The translations under genes and the position numbers were made by a program. Under the pieces are notes generated by a model. That model was not told the origin of the DNA and did no database searches. It was given only the letters and a program-made list of their open reading frames with translations. A stretch of DNA of 64,000 bases from Diacronema lutheri (taxonomy: Eukaryota > Haptophyta > Pavlovophyceae > Pavlovales > Pavlovaceae): positions 462,001-526,000 of the forward strand of contig JAGTXO010000011.1 of the NCBI GenBank assembly GCA_019448385.1, written 5' to 3'. This document shows positions 53,501-63,661 of the stretch, in pieces. Numbering within the stretch: position 1 is the first letter of the stretch; each line of letters begins with the position of its first letter.

Positions 53501-55126
53501 GGGCCGGCGGGCACGCCCTCGATGAGCTTCACCAGGTGCGCGGTGGCGATGCTCACACGCGCAGCCGCGCGCGCGGCGCAACCTGGGGCGCGCCGTCGAC
53601 GGCGCGCGCGCGTTCGCGCAGCCCCTCTGCGCGCGCTGCGACCACGCAGCACAAATCACCGCGCCCCTCCGCCACGCCCGCTGCGCGCCCCTCCGCCCCG
53701 CCCGCTGCGCGCCCCTCCCCTCCCGGCTCCCCGTCTGCACGCGCGCCCGCGGCCGCGCGCGCGCTTATATCAGGTGACGGAAGCATGGCGGCGGCAGCAG
53801 GAGCATTTTAACGATGAAGGATGGAATGCGATGGATGCCCTCATGTTCTGGCTGCTCTTCCCGACGGCGATCGCGATGCGCGTGCACGCGCGCCTCGCGT
53901 GCAGCGCGCAGCCCGCGCAGTCGCTCGACCTGAGCCGCGCGGGCGATCCGCTCGCGGGCGACGACGCGTGCTGGCAGCTCGAGGGGGCGCGGGCTGTGCT
54001 TGCCGTCACAGCGATGATCTGCTTCTTCCGCTTCCTTGCAAACTACCGCGTGGACAAGCAGCTTGGCCAACTGATCTACATGATCCGCGCGATGCTCGTC
54101 GACATTCAGCACTTCCTTCAGATCCTCGCCATCTTCATCTTCGCCTTCGCCTTCGCCTTCGGCGGGCTTGCGCCGCCGCGCGAGATCCGGCTGCACATGG
54201 ACGCGGACTCGCCCTTCATGCTGCCCGTCTGGAACATGTTCGACCTGAGCGACGTGAACGAGCTGGCCGACGCGCGGCCCGACGGCTCCGTCAGGCCTAC
54301 GTCCGTCCTCTCGCTCGTCATCCTCGCGGCCTACCTGTTCGTTGCGCAGATCCTATTGGTCAACTTGTTGATTGCGATGATGAACGCTAGTTACGAGGGC
54401 CTCAAGGAGCACACGAACGAGCAGTGGGCCGCGTCGAGGGCGGCGATGATCGAGGAGCTACAGCTCATCTTCCCCGTGCCGCCGCCCTTCTCCGCGCCCT
54501 ACCTCGCCGTCAGCCTCGCCAGCCGCGCCGCGCGCGCCGGCGCGTCCTGGGCGGCGCGCGCCGGCGGCGCGCGCGGCGCCGCCGCCCACGACCATTCCGT
54601 CGCGCGCGCGCACACGCACGCGGGCTTCGCGACGAGCGGCGTCGGTGCACACGACGCGGGCGCGCGCGAGCGGCACGAGGCGCGCCGCGCGCAGCTGCGC
54701 CACATGCGCGCGTTCATCGACGCCGAGCGCGAGAGGCGCGACAACTCGACGGACGCGCGCGTCGAGCGCTCGCTCGCAAAGTCGGAGCAGATCGCGTCGA
54801 TGCTCGAGGCGGCGGAGGTGGAGCGCGCGATCGCGCGGCAGCTGCTGCAGGAGCAGCGCGGCCTGCTCGACGAGCTGCGCGCCCAGCTGAAGACGCGCGC
54901 GACGCAGCCGCGCGCCGACGCGCAACCGCACGGCGCGGGCGCGCCGCCGCGCGCGGCCAAGCCGACCGCCTCCACCTCCGCCGTCGCCGCGCCGCACGGC
55001 GCGGGCGCGGCGGCCGACGCAGCGCCCGCGACGGCCGACGCGCGCGTCGCGCCCTTCGCCAAGGCCGCGCGCCTCGCGCGCGCGCCGACGGCGTTGGCGC
55101 CGCGCGCGCCCGCGCCGAGCGTGGAC

Positions 55127-55202
<76 letters not shown>

Positions 55203-55783
55203 TGGACGGCGCGCGCGCGGAGCGCGCGGCGGACGAGCTCGGAACGGCATCGAGCGGCTCCGTGGCCAAGGGCGGGCGCGGCGCGCATTCGCCGTCATTC
55301 TCGCACCAACTGCACCAGCGCTCGCCGCGCGCCGTGGACGCCGCGGGGGCGGGCGTGGACGAGGCGCGCGCGCCGCCGTCGCCGCGCGTCACGGCGGCGC
55401 CGACGCGCGGCGCGCCGGCACCGGCGCGCGCTCCCGCGCGGAGCGGAAACGCGGCGAAGCTCGCGCGCGCGCCGACGCTCCCGGACTGCACCGCCGGCTC
55501 GCAGTACGAGTACGACGACAACTACGTGCACGCGCGCGGCGCAGCTCTCGCGCACCGCACCGCGCCCGCGCCCACGCCCACGCCCACGGCGCGCGCGTCG
55601 GCATCGCCGGCGCGGCCGGCGCGGTGCGCGGCGCCCGCGCGACACGCGACGCCCGCGCCGGCTCCGCCAACGCCGACCGCGCCCTCGCCCGCCGCGTTGG
55701 CGCGCGCGCGCTCGCCGCTCTACGGGCGCGGCGAGGGCGTCGACGCGTACCGCGGCGCGAGCTGGCACAACGTGAGCCCGTGA
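48281..55783 (+). CDS. TRPM-like cation channel
   Basis: Seven exons (48281-49170, 49497-49710, 50583-50834, 51070-51959, 52670-52823, 53044-53535, 53774-55783) give 1,633 residues; every junction keeps frame with GT-AG. The N-terminus is the TRPM/LSDAT domain: PKVIISITGAAQGFRMQ, GLVRAAKQTSAWLVTGGTDT with GVMKLVGEAVRK, then CLVVLNGGVGSLHLIQEAV. Later TRPM landmarks are VLLLAVEWGEREIVQ and AIGMLDQCSESDARLVL with TPVHLAVRLSRKAFLAH. Membrane helices begin at FVLRMVCYSIFLILYALVL; FFRFLANYRVDKQLGQLIYM and VDIQHFLQILAIFIFAFAF lead to the pore, and VAQILLVNLLIAMMNASYEG is S6 with the TRP helix. A cytoplasmic coiled coil (RQLLQEQRGLLDELRAQL) and an Ala/Gly-rich tail follow. No Nudix or kinase domain is visible. 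Probably a Ca2+-permeable plasma-membrane channel. Confidence 0.92.
49900..50385 (+). repeat. 27-bp minisatellite in TRPM-like intron 2
   Basis: About 17 head-to-tail copies of a 27-bp unit containing CAGTGCTTTCCCCGCCCACA, almost identical to one another (single changes such as CCCAATGC in one copy). There are no unique spacers. It is followed by a poly-C run (about 50431-50454). Confidence 0.95.
50494..50557 (+). repeat. (CA)n microsatellite in TRPM-like intron 2
   Basis: About 32 uninterrupted CA dinucleotides, ending 24 bp before the exon 3 acceptor. Confidence 0.97.
52003..52116 (+). repeat. GTGGC pentamer array in TRPM-like intron 4
   Basis: About 20 units of GTGGC with occasional CTGCGTGGC interruptions, directly after the exon 4 donor. 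Confidence 0.9.
52196..52560 (+). repeat. Tandem 60-75-bp repeats in TRPM-like intron 4
   Basis: Six copies of a conserved core, TTGACGTTACGCACACGATG, are separated by purine-rich AAGGGGGAAGGGG and poly-G spacers that vary in length. The constant core and variable G-runs suggest expansion by unequal exchange with slippage in the G tracts. Confidence 0.9.
55135..55204 (+). repeat. Coding GGCGCG hexamer array in the TRPM-like tail
   Basis: About 11 units of GGCGCG encode alternating Gly-Ala in the cytoplasmic tail. Likely length-polymorphic. Confidence 0.9.
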
Positions 55784-55906
55784 GTAGAGGCCGCACAGTG
55801 GGCGCTGGTTTTTACTGGCTTGGGCGGTCACCTCGCGTGTGGAACTCCGCGGCCACGCGTGGCGTAGGGCGCCCGCCCCTGCCTGTCGGCGAAAATGCGG
55901 CAATTT

Positions 55907-57727
55907 CTACCGACTGCAGTTGCCCAGACGCTTCGCCCCACGCCGCTTGAGCCTCGAGTGCGTCCAGACGTGCGTGCCGCGCCACATGGCGTGCCTCGCC
56001 CGCTCGTACGCGCGCCCCGCGAGCCACGCAAACGCCTGCCACGCCTCGTAGCGGACGCCGAGGCTCGCGAGCCGCGCGGTGACCACCGTCAGCTCGAGCT
56101 TCGGGTCGCACGGCAGGACGGGCGCCGCGATCGGCGTCGAGCCGGCGCGCGCAAGGCGGAGCAGCGTGGCGCGGATGTAGCCCTCGCCGCACGATGCTGC
56201 TCCCGGCTTTGCACCGTCGGCCGTGCGCACGGTCGCGCTCGCTGCCGGCACGCGCGTCGGCGTCGGCGTCGGCGGCTCGAGCGCCGCGCTGCACGCGCGC
56301 CTGACTGTCTGGCGCAGCGGGTCGAGCTGGTAGGCCTGCACCGAGGTGAGCATGTTCGCCTTCTCACCGACAACGCCGACGAGCCTGCGCAGCACCTCCG
56401 CGTCGTACACGGCGTCCGCGCCAGCACCAACGGGCGGCGCGAGCCCGGCGCGGCGGCCGTCGGCGGGCGTGGCGCACGCGTCCCGCCCTGTGCGGATGGG
56501 ATCGGCGGAAAGGCCACCGCCGGCGATCGAAGTGTCGTGCGCGCAGCCGTCGGCGAGGCGCGCAGATCGCGCGCTGGACGCGCGCGCGCGCGCGGCGGCG
56601 TACGCCTGCTCGACGGTCACCGTGCGGTTGGACGACGCGTCGCCCAGCGGGTCGGTCACGGCGCGGCTGAACGCGTCCGGCAACTTGAGCTCGAGACCGC
56701 CAAGGTGCGTAGCGCTTGCCTTGATAAGCATGGAGGCGAGGCTGCGCGTGTTCAGGTGGATGAGCAGGCTGTCGACGAACGGCCGCGCGACGTGTCGGCC
56801 GAGGCAGACCGGCGGGCCGACGCGCGCCTCGCCGTGGTAGTAGGTCGTCACGATGGCGGTCGGCCCGGTGAGCGCGAGGCAGTGCGGCCCGTGCATGTGC
56901 TTGAGCAGGCGCGCACGGACCATAGACTTGAGGTTGTGCCCCGGGAGCGCGCGCACGCGCTGCAGCATGCCGAGGAACGACGCGTCCGCAACGCCAGCGC
57001 TGCCGCGCGTCGCGTTTGCGCCCGCGCCGCACGCGCCCCCCGCGAGCGCTGAGCCCTCGGCCGGCCAGCCGGCGCACGTTGGCGCCAAATTATTCGCGGC
57101 GAGCCACATGAACGCGAACACGTCCAGCCGGCCGACTCGCCTCTCGACCCGCGCGACGTGCTCTGCGATGGAGGGCGCGTCACATAGCAAGAACTCGTCA
57201 GAATCGACCACGAGCACCTGGGCGTGTGTCGCGCGGCGCGGGGCCGACGGGAGGCGCGCAAGTAAGCGCGCGGGCAGCGAGGCGGCAGCATGCGGCGGCG
57301 AACAGCGCGTGGCGCAAGCGCCTCTCGCTCGCGCACTCGGCGCGAGCCACGAGGCACGCACCCACTCTGCGGTCGTGCCCGTGATGGCTCGCGCGTGCCG
57401 CTGGTACAGGCCGTTGAGGCCCTGCCGCTCGCGAGCGCCCGAGCGGATCACGACCACAAACGCGGGATCCCAGCGCTGGGCGACCGTGCCAACGTCCGAC
57501 GGCCGCTCTGTGTTGATGATCACAAACCTGCCAAAGCCGAGCGCGCGATACCACTCGACTTGGTACCCGAGGTAGGGCGCATCGAGGTAGGCGCGCGTGA
57601 CGACGGCAAAGCGTGGGTCGGCAGGCGGGAGTTGAGGCCGGACGGCCCGCTGCGGCGTGGCGGGCGCGCATGCGAGCGCAAGCACCGCCCACGCGAGCGC
57701 AGACCGCCGCCGCCGACTCGCGCGCAT
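55907..57727 (-). CDS. Glycosyltransferase with DSD motif (GT92/GT2-like)
   Basis: Two exons (57727-57362 and 57217-55907), 558 residues. The 144-nt intron is a multiple of three, so the unspliced frame is also open. Donor TGG|GTGCGT and acceptor CAG|GTGCTC give AEW|VLVVDSDEFLLCD, the expected W-x-x-x-x-D-x-D-E-F block. The N-terminal helix is a signal peptide or anchor (ALAWAVLALACAPATPQ). Early blocks are FAVVTRAYLDAPYLGYQVEW, YRALGFGRFVIIN and VVVIRSGARERQGLNGLYQR, as in GT-A enzymes that read along the protein backbone (GT92/DUF23, GT2_4). Later come VFAFMWLAANNLAPTC, HNLKSMVRARLLKHMHGPH and LLIHLNTRSLASMLIKA. Likely secretory-pathway located; donor and acceptor unknown. Confidence 0.75.
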   Translation of the reverse strand: MRASRRRRSALAWAVLALACAPATPQRAVRPQLPPADPRFAVVTRAYLDAPYLGYQVEWYRALGFGRFVIINTERPSDVGTVAQRWDPAFVVVIRSGARERQGLNGLYQRHARAITGTTAEWVRASWLAPSARARGACATRCSPPHAAASLPARLLARLPSAPRRATHAQVLVVDSDEFLLCDAPSIAEHVARVERRVGRLDVFAFMWLAANNLAPTCAGWPAEGSALAGGACGAGANATRGSAGVADASFLGMLQRVRALPGHNLKSMVRARLLKHMHGPHCLALTGPTAIVTTYYHGEARVGPPVCLGRHVARPFVDSLLIHLNTRSLASMLIKASATHLGGLELKLPDAFSRAVTDPLGDASSNRTVTVEQAYAAARARASSARSARLADGCAHDTSIAGGGLSADPIRTGRDACATPADGRRAGLAPPVGAGADAVYDAEVLRRLVGVVGEKANMLTSVQAYQLDPLRQTVRRACSAALEPPTPTPTRVPAASATVRTADGAKPGAASCGEGYIRATLLRLARAGSTPIAAPVLPCDPKLELTVVTARLASLGVRYEAWQAFAWLAGRAYERARHAMWRGTHVWTHSRLKRRGAKRLGNCSR

Positions 57728-57817
57728 CGCGGCGTGGAGATATTGGAAGTAACACTGAGTTTGAAACTATTTTTTGTCCTTATATTCCCCTACCCCCAAA
57801 TGTAAGTAACGGTCAAC

Positions 57818-60508
57818 CTACAAAGACACAACCACTTCCCTGTGACCCAGCGGCGCGTGCGCGGGCTCACCCTCCGAGTCCGGTGCCACGGCGGGCCCAA
57901 AATCCGCCTCGCGCTCCGGCGACCCATCCGCCGCTGGCCCTGCGCGCCACACCCTCGCGCCCCCCTCCCCGCCCTCGCCCGCGCCCTCGCCCTCGCCCGC
58001 GCCCGCGCGCGAAGCCGGCGCGTGCCCGTCGGCGCTCGCCTCCGAGCCTTGGCCGACGGAAACGGCGCACGCCGACGCGTCGCGAGCGGCGCCGTCCGGG
58101 CCGCGCGGCGCCGCGCGCGTCGGCGCGCGCGTCGGCGTGCCGTTCGCGTCGCCGCGCCGCAAGGCGACGCGCGCGGCGCGCAGCCGATGCTTGAGAAGGA
58201 GGAGCTGCTCGTTGGCGCGCAGCCGGTCGCTCAGGCGGCTCACGTTCGTGTGCGCCGCCGCGCTCGCCGCCGCTGCCGCGTCCGCGCCCGCGCGCGCGTC
58301 GGCCGCTCGGCGCTCGGCCTCGGCGACCGCGTCCGCGAGCGCGGCGCTCGCCGCGCGCAGCTGCCCGACCTCGCCGTCGCGCAGCGCGAGCGAGCGCGCC
58401 TGGTCGGCGAGCGCGGCGTCCGCGCGCGCCGCGCGCGCGCTCAGCGCCTCGCTCTCGGCGCGCGCCGCGTCCGCATCCGCCGCGCTCGCCGCGAGCGCGG
58501 CCTCGAGGCGCGCGCGCGCGGCGGCGAGGTCGTTCAACTGCGCCTCGCGTGCGCCGAGCTGCTCGCCCCGCTGCGCGAGCTCGACTTCGCGCTCGGCGAG
58601 GCCGCGGCGCATCCGCTCGAGCTCGGCGCTGCGCTCGTCGACGGCCGCGGCCGCGCCGGCGAGCCTCGCCTCGACGTGGCCGAGCGCGCCAACGAGCCGC
58701 GTGCGCTCCGTGGCGGCAGCGTCGAGCGCGGCCGCGAGCTCGGCCACGCGCGCCTCGGTGCCGCTCAGCTCCGCCGCGGCGGCGGCGAGCCGCTCCTCCG
58801 CCGCCTTGCGCTCCGCCTCCTCGGCGACGAGCGCCGCGGCGAGGAGCTCGGCATTCTCGCGCAGCGCGCGCTCGCGCTCCGACGCGGCGCTCGCCGCCGC
58901 GCGCTGCGCGCTCGCCTGCGCCGCCTCGGCCGCCGCGAGCGACTCGGCGGTGACCGTGCGCGCGCGCTGCTCGGCGATCAGGCCCTCGTACTCGGCGAGC
59001 TGCGCGGAGAGGCTCTCGACGCCGCCCGCCGCCGCGTCGCGCTCAGCGCCCATCTCGAGGAGGAGCGCGTGCAGCCGCCGCAGCTCGCCGCCGCCGCCCA
59101 TCGAGCGCGCCGCGCGCGCGGTCGGACGGACGGCCGAGACGGCGAGCGAGAACTCGAGCGCGTCGAGCACCTGCCGCGCGTCCGCGCCGGCCGGAGGCGA
59201 CGCGCGAGCGCACGCGTCCGCCGCCGCGGCGATCGGCGCGCCGCGCGCCGCGCCCGTGCCGCTGCCGCTGCTACTGCCACCCGTGCCCGTCGCCACACCG
59301 CCGACGCGCGCGGGCAGCGTGCAGATCATCGCCAGGCTCGCCGCGCCCGAGAGCGCGGGCTCAAGGAGGCGCGTCAGCAGCGAATTTCGAAGCGAAGGGC
59401 CGGCGGACGCGTGGGCTGTGCCGCCTGCGCCACGGCCGCCGCCATCGCCGCCGGCCGAGCCGGCCCCGCCCGCGCCACTGCCCGTGCCGCCCGCCGCCAC
59501 ATCGCCGGCGTCCGCGCCGCTCACGCCCGCATTGGCGCCCGCGCCCGCGCCGACGCCCGCGTTGGCGCCCGCGGTCGCGCCGAGCGCGCGCACGGCCTGG
59601 CGCAAGAAGAGGAGCGAGCGGTTGATGCCCGCGCCCTGCGCAGCCGCGGCGCCGCCAAGCGCGTTCGCCGACGCGCTCTCGGAGCCGGCGAGGTCGACCA
59701 GCGTGAACGAGCCCACCGTGACGAGCGGCCCGAGCGACGCGTCGACGGGTGGTAACGCGCCGAGCTCGGCCGTGCGGCCATCGTCGGCGATCGGATGGGC
59801 GACGCCGGCGGCGCCGCGCGCGAGGCGGTGCGCCGCCTCTGCGGTCAGGCGGAGGACGACGTGCGAGCGCGACGAGCGCGCGTGCTTGTAGTTGGCGCCG
59901 ACCGTGCGCGCGGCGAGGCCCTCCTCGAGCGACGCGACCACGTCGCGCTCGCTCGTGACCGCGCGCTCGCTCAGCCCATGGTACGTGAGCTGGCGCGCGG
60001 GCGCGGCGGGTGCGTGCGCGTGCGGCTGCGCGATGGCGGGCTGCTCGGCGGGCACGATCGCCGTGCGAAAGAGCACGGGCGCGCGCGCGTTGAGCAGGTC
60101 GACGGCCTTCTCGTCGACAATCTCCATCAGCGCCATCTTGAACGCAAACTCGCACTGCGGGCGCTGACGGACGAGGTCAAAGAGGGCCTGCGCGGCGAGG
60201 CGTGCAAGGCCAGGCGCATGGTCGTCGCCAAAGATCGTGTGCGTCTTCCCCGAGCCGGTCTGCCCGTACGCGAACATCGCGCCCGCAAACCCGTCCGCCG
60301 CGCGAGCGACGAGCGGCTCGCACGCCGCGCGGTAGACCGCTGCCGTGTCGTCGCCCGGCGCAAAGACGCGGTCAAAGGCATACTCGCGGCCGGCGTGCGT
60401 GATCGACCGCTCGCCGAAGCGCAGCGGTTCGCCGTCCGACCCGCCGTCGTCCGGCCGGACGCGCGCAAAAATCCGAACTCGAGCCGGGGCGAGGCTGACC
60501 GCGGCCAT
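57818..60508 (-). CDS. Kinesin with N-terminal motor domain
   Basis: 896 residues, single exon. The motor starts directly after the ATG: VRIFARVRPDDGG, YAFDRVFAPGDDTAAVY, P-loop AMFAYGQTGSGKTHTIFGD, switch I NYKHARSSRSHVVLRL, switch II FTLVDLAGSESASANAL and LRNSLLTRLLEPALSGAASL. All nucleotide-binding residues are present. A Gly/Ala-rich loop of about 60 residues is inserted before the last block, where other kinesins have a short G-x-H-I/V-P-Y. A long coiled coil (about residues 480-760) follows, then a disordered acidic tail. An N-terminal motor predicts plus-end movement on microtubules. The subfamily is not clear. The start codon lies only 21 bp downstream of the stop of the USP gene on the same strand. 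Confidence 0.92.
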   Translation of the reverse strand: MAAVSLAPARVRIFARVRPDDGGSDGEPLRFGERSITHAGREYAFDRVFAPGDDTAAVYRAACEPLVARAADGFAGAMFAYGQTGSGKTHTIFGDDHAPGLARLAAQALFDLVRQRPQCEFAFKMALMEIVDEKAVDLLNARAPVLFRTAIVPAEQPAIAQPHAHAPAAPARQLTYHGLSERAVTSERDVVASLEEGLAARTVGANYKHARSSRSHVVLRLTAEAAHRLARGAAGVAHPIADDGRTAELGALPPVDASLGPLVTVGSFTLVDLAGSESASANALGGAAAAQGAGINRSLLFLRQAVRALGATAGANAGVGAGAGANAGVSGADAGDVAAGGTGSGAGGAGSAGGDGGGRGAGGTAHASAGPSLRNSLLTRLLEPALSGAASLAMICTLPARVGGVATGTGGSSSGSGTGAARGAPIAAAADACARASPPAGADARQVLDALEFSLAVSAVRPTARAARSMGGGGELRRLHALLLEMGAERDAAAGGVESLSAQLAEYEGLIAEQRARTVTAESLAAAEAAQASAQRAAASAASERERALRENAELLAAALVAEEAERKAAEERLAAAAAELSGTEARVAELAAALDAAATERTRLVGALGHVEARLAGAAAAVDERSAELERMRRGLAEREVELAQRGEQLGAREAQLNDLAAARARLEAALAASAADADAARAESEALSARAARADAALADQARSLALRDGEVGQLRAASAALADAVAEAERRAADARAGADAAAAASAAAHTNVSRLSDRLRANEQLLLLKHRLRAARVALRRGDANGTPTRAPTRAAPRGPDGAARDASACAVSVGQGSEASADGHAPASRAGAGEGEGAGEGGEGGARVWRAGPAADGSPEREADFGPAVAPDSEGEPAHAPLGHREVVVSL

Positions 60509-60529
60509 CGTGGCCTTCGACCGTTGGCC

Positions 60530-63500
60530 TCAATACGAAACGATGCCCGGCGGAGGCTGACCGAGCGAGCGCGAGCGGTAGAAGAGCACGTACGCGTCGC
60601 GCTGCAGCCGCTCGTCGGCCGTCGCGCCCATCTCCGCGCGGCTCACCTCCCCGTCGTTGAACGTGTACCACTGCCCATCCTGGTACGCGCGCGCGCGCGG
60701 CGCGCGTGGGCGCGGCGCGCGAGCGTGACGCCGCGCGACGCGTTCGGCCATCCTGCGCGCGTCGCGCGGACCGAAGCGGGGGTGGAGAAGGGAAGAGGAC
60801 CAGCAGCGTGCTGATGCAGGCCGCGCGTCGCGCGCGCATGCCGGCCATCCCGCGAGTCCGTGCGCCCTGCCGCGCGCAGCCGTGTCACGTGCGTTCGCCG
60901 GCCCGGCCGCCGCGGCTCCCGACGCCGCGCGCGAGCGCAACGCCGAGCTCTGCGCCTCACCGCGTGATTGAGGCAGAGCGCCGTATAGTGCCCGTTGGTC
61001 AGGGTACCCGCGTGGCAGCACGCCGCGTACAGGTCGTAGGGCAGCGCGGCGCCGGGCGCGCCGTCCGCGCCGCGCGGCGCGCGCGACGGCGAGCCGTCGG
61101 CGAGCGCCGCGGAGAGGTCGAGCCCAACGAGGGGAAAGTCGATCGCGCACTCGAGCTTGCCGCGTGCGGTCTCCGAGAAGGCGAAGCGCTTGAGGTGCAC
61201 GACGAGCACAGGCGGCAGCCGCCACACGGCGAGCCGCTTGCGCGCGCGCACGTGCTGCGCGCATGGTGCGCAGAAATATTGGTCGTCTTGGTCGAGCACC
61301 TGAGGTGCGCGGGGGCACAGGCGGGGCGCGCGGGTGAGCGGGTGTGGCGACACGGGGCGAGGGGTGGGGAGCACGGCTTCGACAAGAGCGCTTCGCACCT
61401 CCTCCTGAAAGAACTCGACGAGGCAGTCCGCGAGCGTCACGCTCCACACGCCCGCCGGCACGTCCTGCGCGTCGCCGCCCGAGCACCCCGCGCCGTCCGT
61501 GCTGCCCGCACCGCCGCTGCTCGCAGCGCCCTGCGGTCTAGCGCGCTCCGTCCTACCGCCGCCGCGCCCGCCACCTCCATCCGCGCCGCCCCCGCCGCGC
61601 GCCGCGCCGCGCGCCTGCGTGGCGTGCATTGGCTGCTGCGCGCGCGGCAGTGGCAAGGAAAGGTCCTGGAAAGGGTCGAAGCACGCGCTCGCGCGGCCGC
61701 ATTGCTGGCACTCGACGGTGGAGCGGAGTTGGCCGCAGAAGAGGTCTGTGCGCAGGTGCGTTTGGCGGAGCGTTTGGTCGGGCCAGGGTGAGCCCGTGGG
61801 TGTGGCAGGTCGGTGCGTGGCGCTACGTGCGCAGCGCGACGCGCGCCAGCCGCGCACCGATCAGCAGCGAGGAGGCGCGCGCGCAAAAGTTCTCCCACTG
61901 CAGCCGCGCGAGGGTCCGCTCTGATAGCATCGACGTGTCATCCGGAATGCCGTGCGGCAACGGCGGCAGCGGCGGGCGCGTCGTCGCAGCCGGCGGTGGC
62001 GGGGATTCCGCCTGCGGTTTCGCCTGCGGTTCCGCCTGCGGTTTCGCCTGCGGCTGCGGCGGCGTGGGCATGACGCTCGCGACGCTGCCGCCGGCCGCGC
62101 CGAGCGCGGCTACGGCCGCTTGCTGTGGCTTGTCGACCGCCGGTCCGGACGCCTGTCCGGACGCCTGTCCGGACGCCTGTCCGGACGCCTGTCCGGACGC
62201 CTGTCCGGACGCATCGCGCGCGTCGCCCGCGCCCGCCTCCTCGCCGGCGGCGGGCGCCGTGCGCGCGAGCGCCGGCGGCGCGGCAGGCGCGCGGTGCGTC
62301 CGGTTGAGATCCTCGTGCAAGGCGTCGAGGAGGAAGCGGAGGAACTCGTGGCAGTCCTGCTGCGATAGTCCGGTGAAGCGCGGCGCCCACATGCCCACCT
62401 CGCGCTTGAACACCGCTGGTGAGACGAGGCGCGCGCCGCCGCCGCCACGCAGCGGCGCCGGCGGCGCGGCGTCGCGCGCGCTCGCCACCTTGAGCGAGGC
62501 GGGCGCGAGGAAGCGCAGCGTCGCGGCCGCCGACGCATCCGACGACGCGGTGGACAAGCCCGCCGCGCACGCGCGCGCGAGCGCGGGGTCCTCCGAGTAC
62601 ACGGGCACGAGCGCCGCGCAGCGCGCGTTCGCGCCACGCCCCGCGCCCATCGCAACCGCGTCCGCGAGGCGCGCGGAGGAGCCGCCGCTCCCGCTGCTCG
62701 CGCCCGCGCTCCGCCCGCCATGCCCGCCGTCGGCCGAGCCGCCATCGCTGTTGCCCGTTGAGCCGCGCGTGTCCGCGCCGTGTGCGCCACGCGGCGCGGA
62801 CGCTGCGACGGACGGCGGCCGTGCGCGTCCTTCCGTGCTGAGCGCGGGCGTGACGGGCTCGGCCTCGCCGCCTGACGACCAGAGGGCGGCGAGCAAGGCG
62901 CCAAAACTTTTGGCCAGCATCCCGCGGCTTTTCGCCCCTGCAGTCTCGGCCGGGTGGGGGGGGGAGGGGGCGGGCGGCGAGCAAGGCGCGCAGCGCACAC
63001 GGTGCGCACGCGTGTGCTCAGGCGGGCGCTCAGGCCGCGGCCCCGCTGGCCAATCGGACGGCCGGGTGCGCACGCGCGCGCCAAAGCGGCTGCGGCAGCG
63101 ACGGAGCTGCGGCGCGCGCGTGTGGCGCATGGGCGCGCACCGCGTGCGATCTCGGCGAGGAAGGCGCCGGTGGAGAAGTAGTGCGCGAGCGGCGGGGTGT
63201 GCGCGAGGCACTGCGCGCGGATCGAGGGGCGAGGGCCGAGGCGCACGTGCGTCGATGGTGGCGGAAAGATGAGAGGGGGAGGGGGGGGTTGGAGGGGGGG
63301 AGAAGCGACAGTTGAAGGGATGGGGGAAGGGGACGGGACGGCGGCGGCTGCGAGCGTGCGCGCGCGGTGAGCAACGGCGCGCGCGCGTCCGCTCGGTGAA
63401 GCCGACCGACTGCGGCACGCCGCTCGCGATCTCGGCACGGAATTCGCCGCTCGCGGCAGGGCGCAGATTCGTCACACACCTGTAGCGTGCAGTTGAGAAA

Positions 63501-63622
63501 GCACGTGTTCCCCAGGTTGGCAAGCCCAACGAGCCCGTCGCCGCGCGAGGTGCGCCTCGGGACCACCGCGTACACCGCCGGCTCGACTTCGTCAGCACCA
63601 TGGGTGCCGCCGTTCGTGCCCA

Positions 63623-63661
<39 letters not shown>

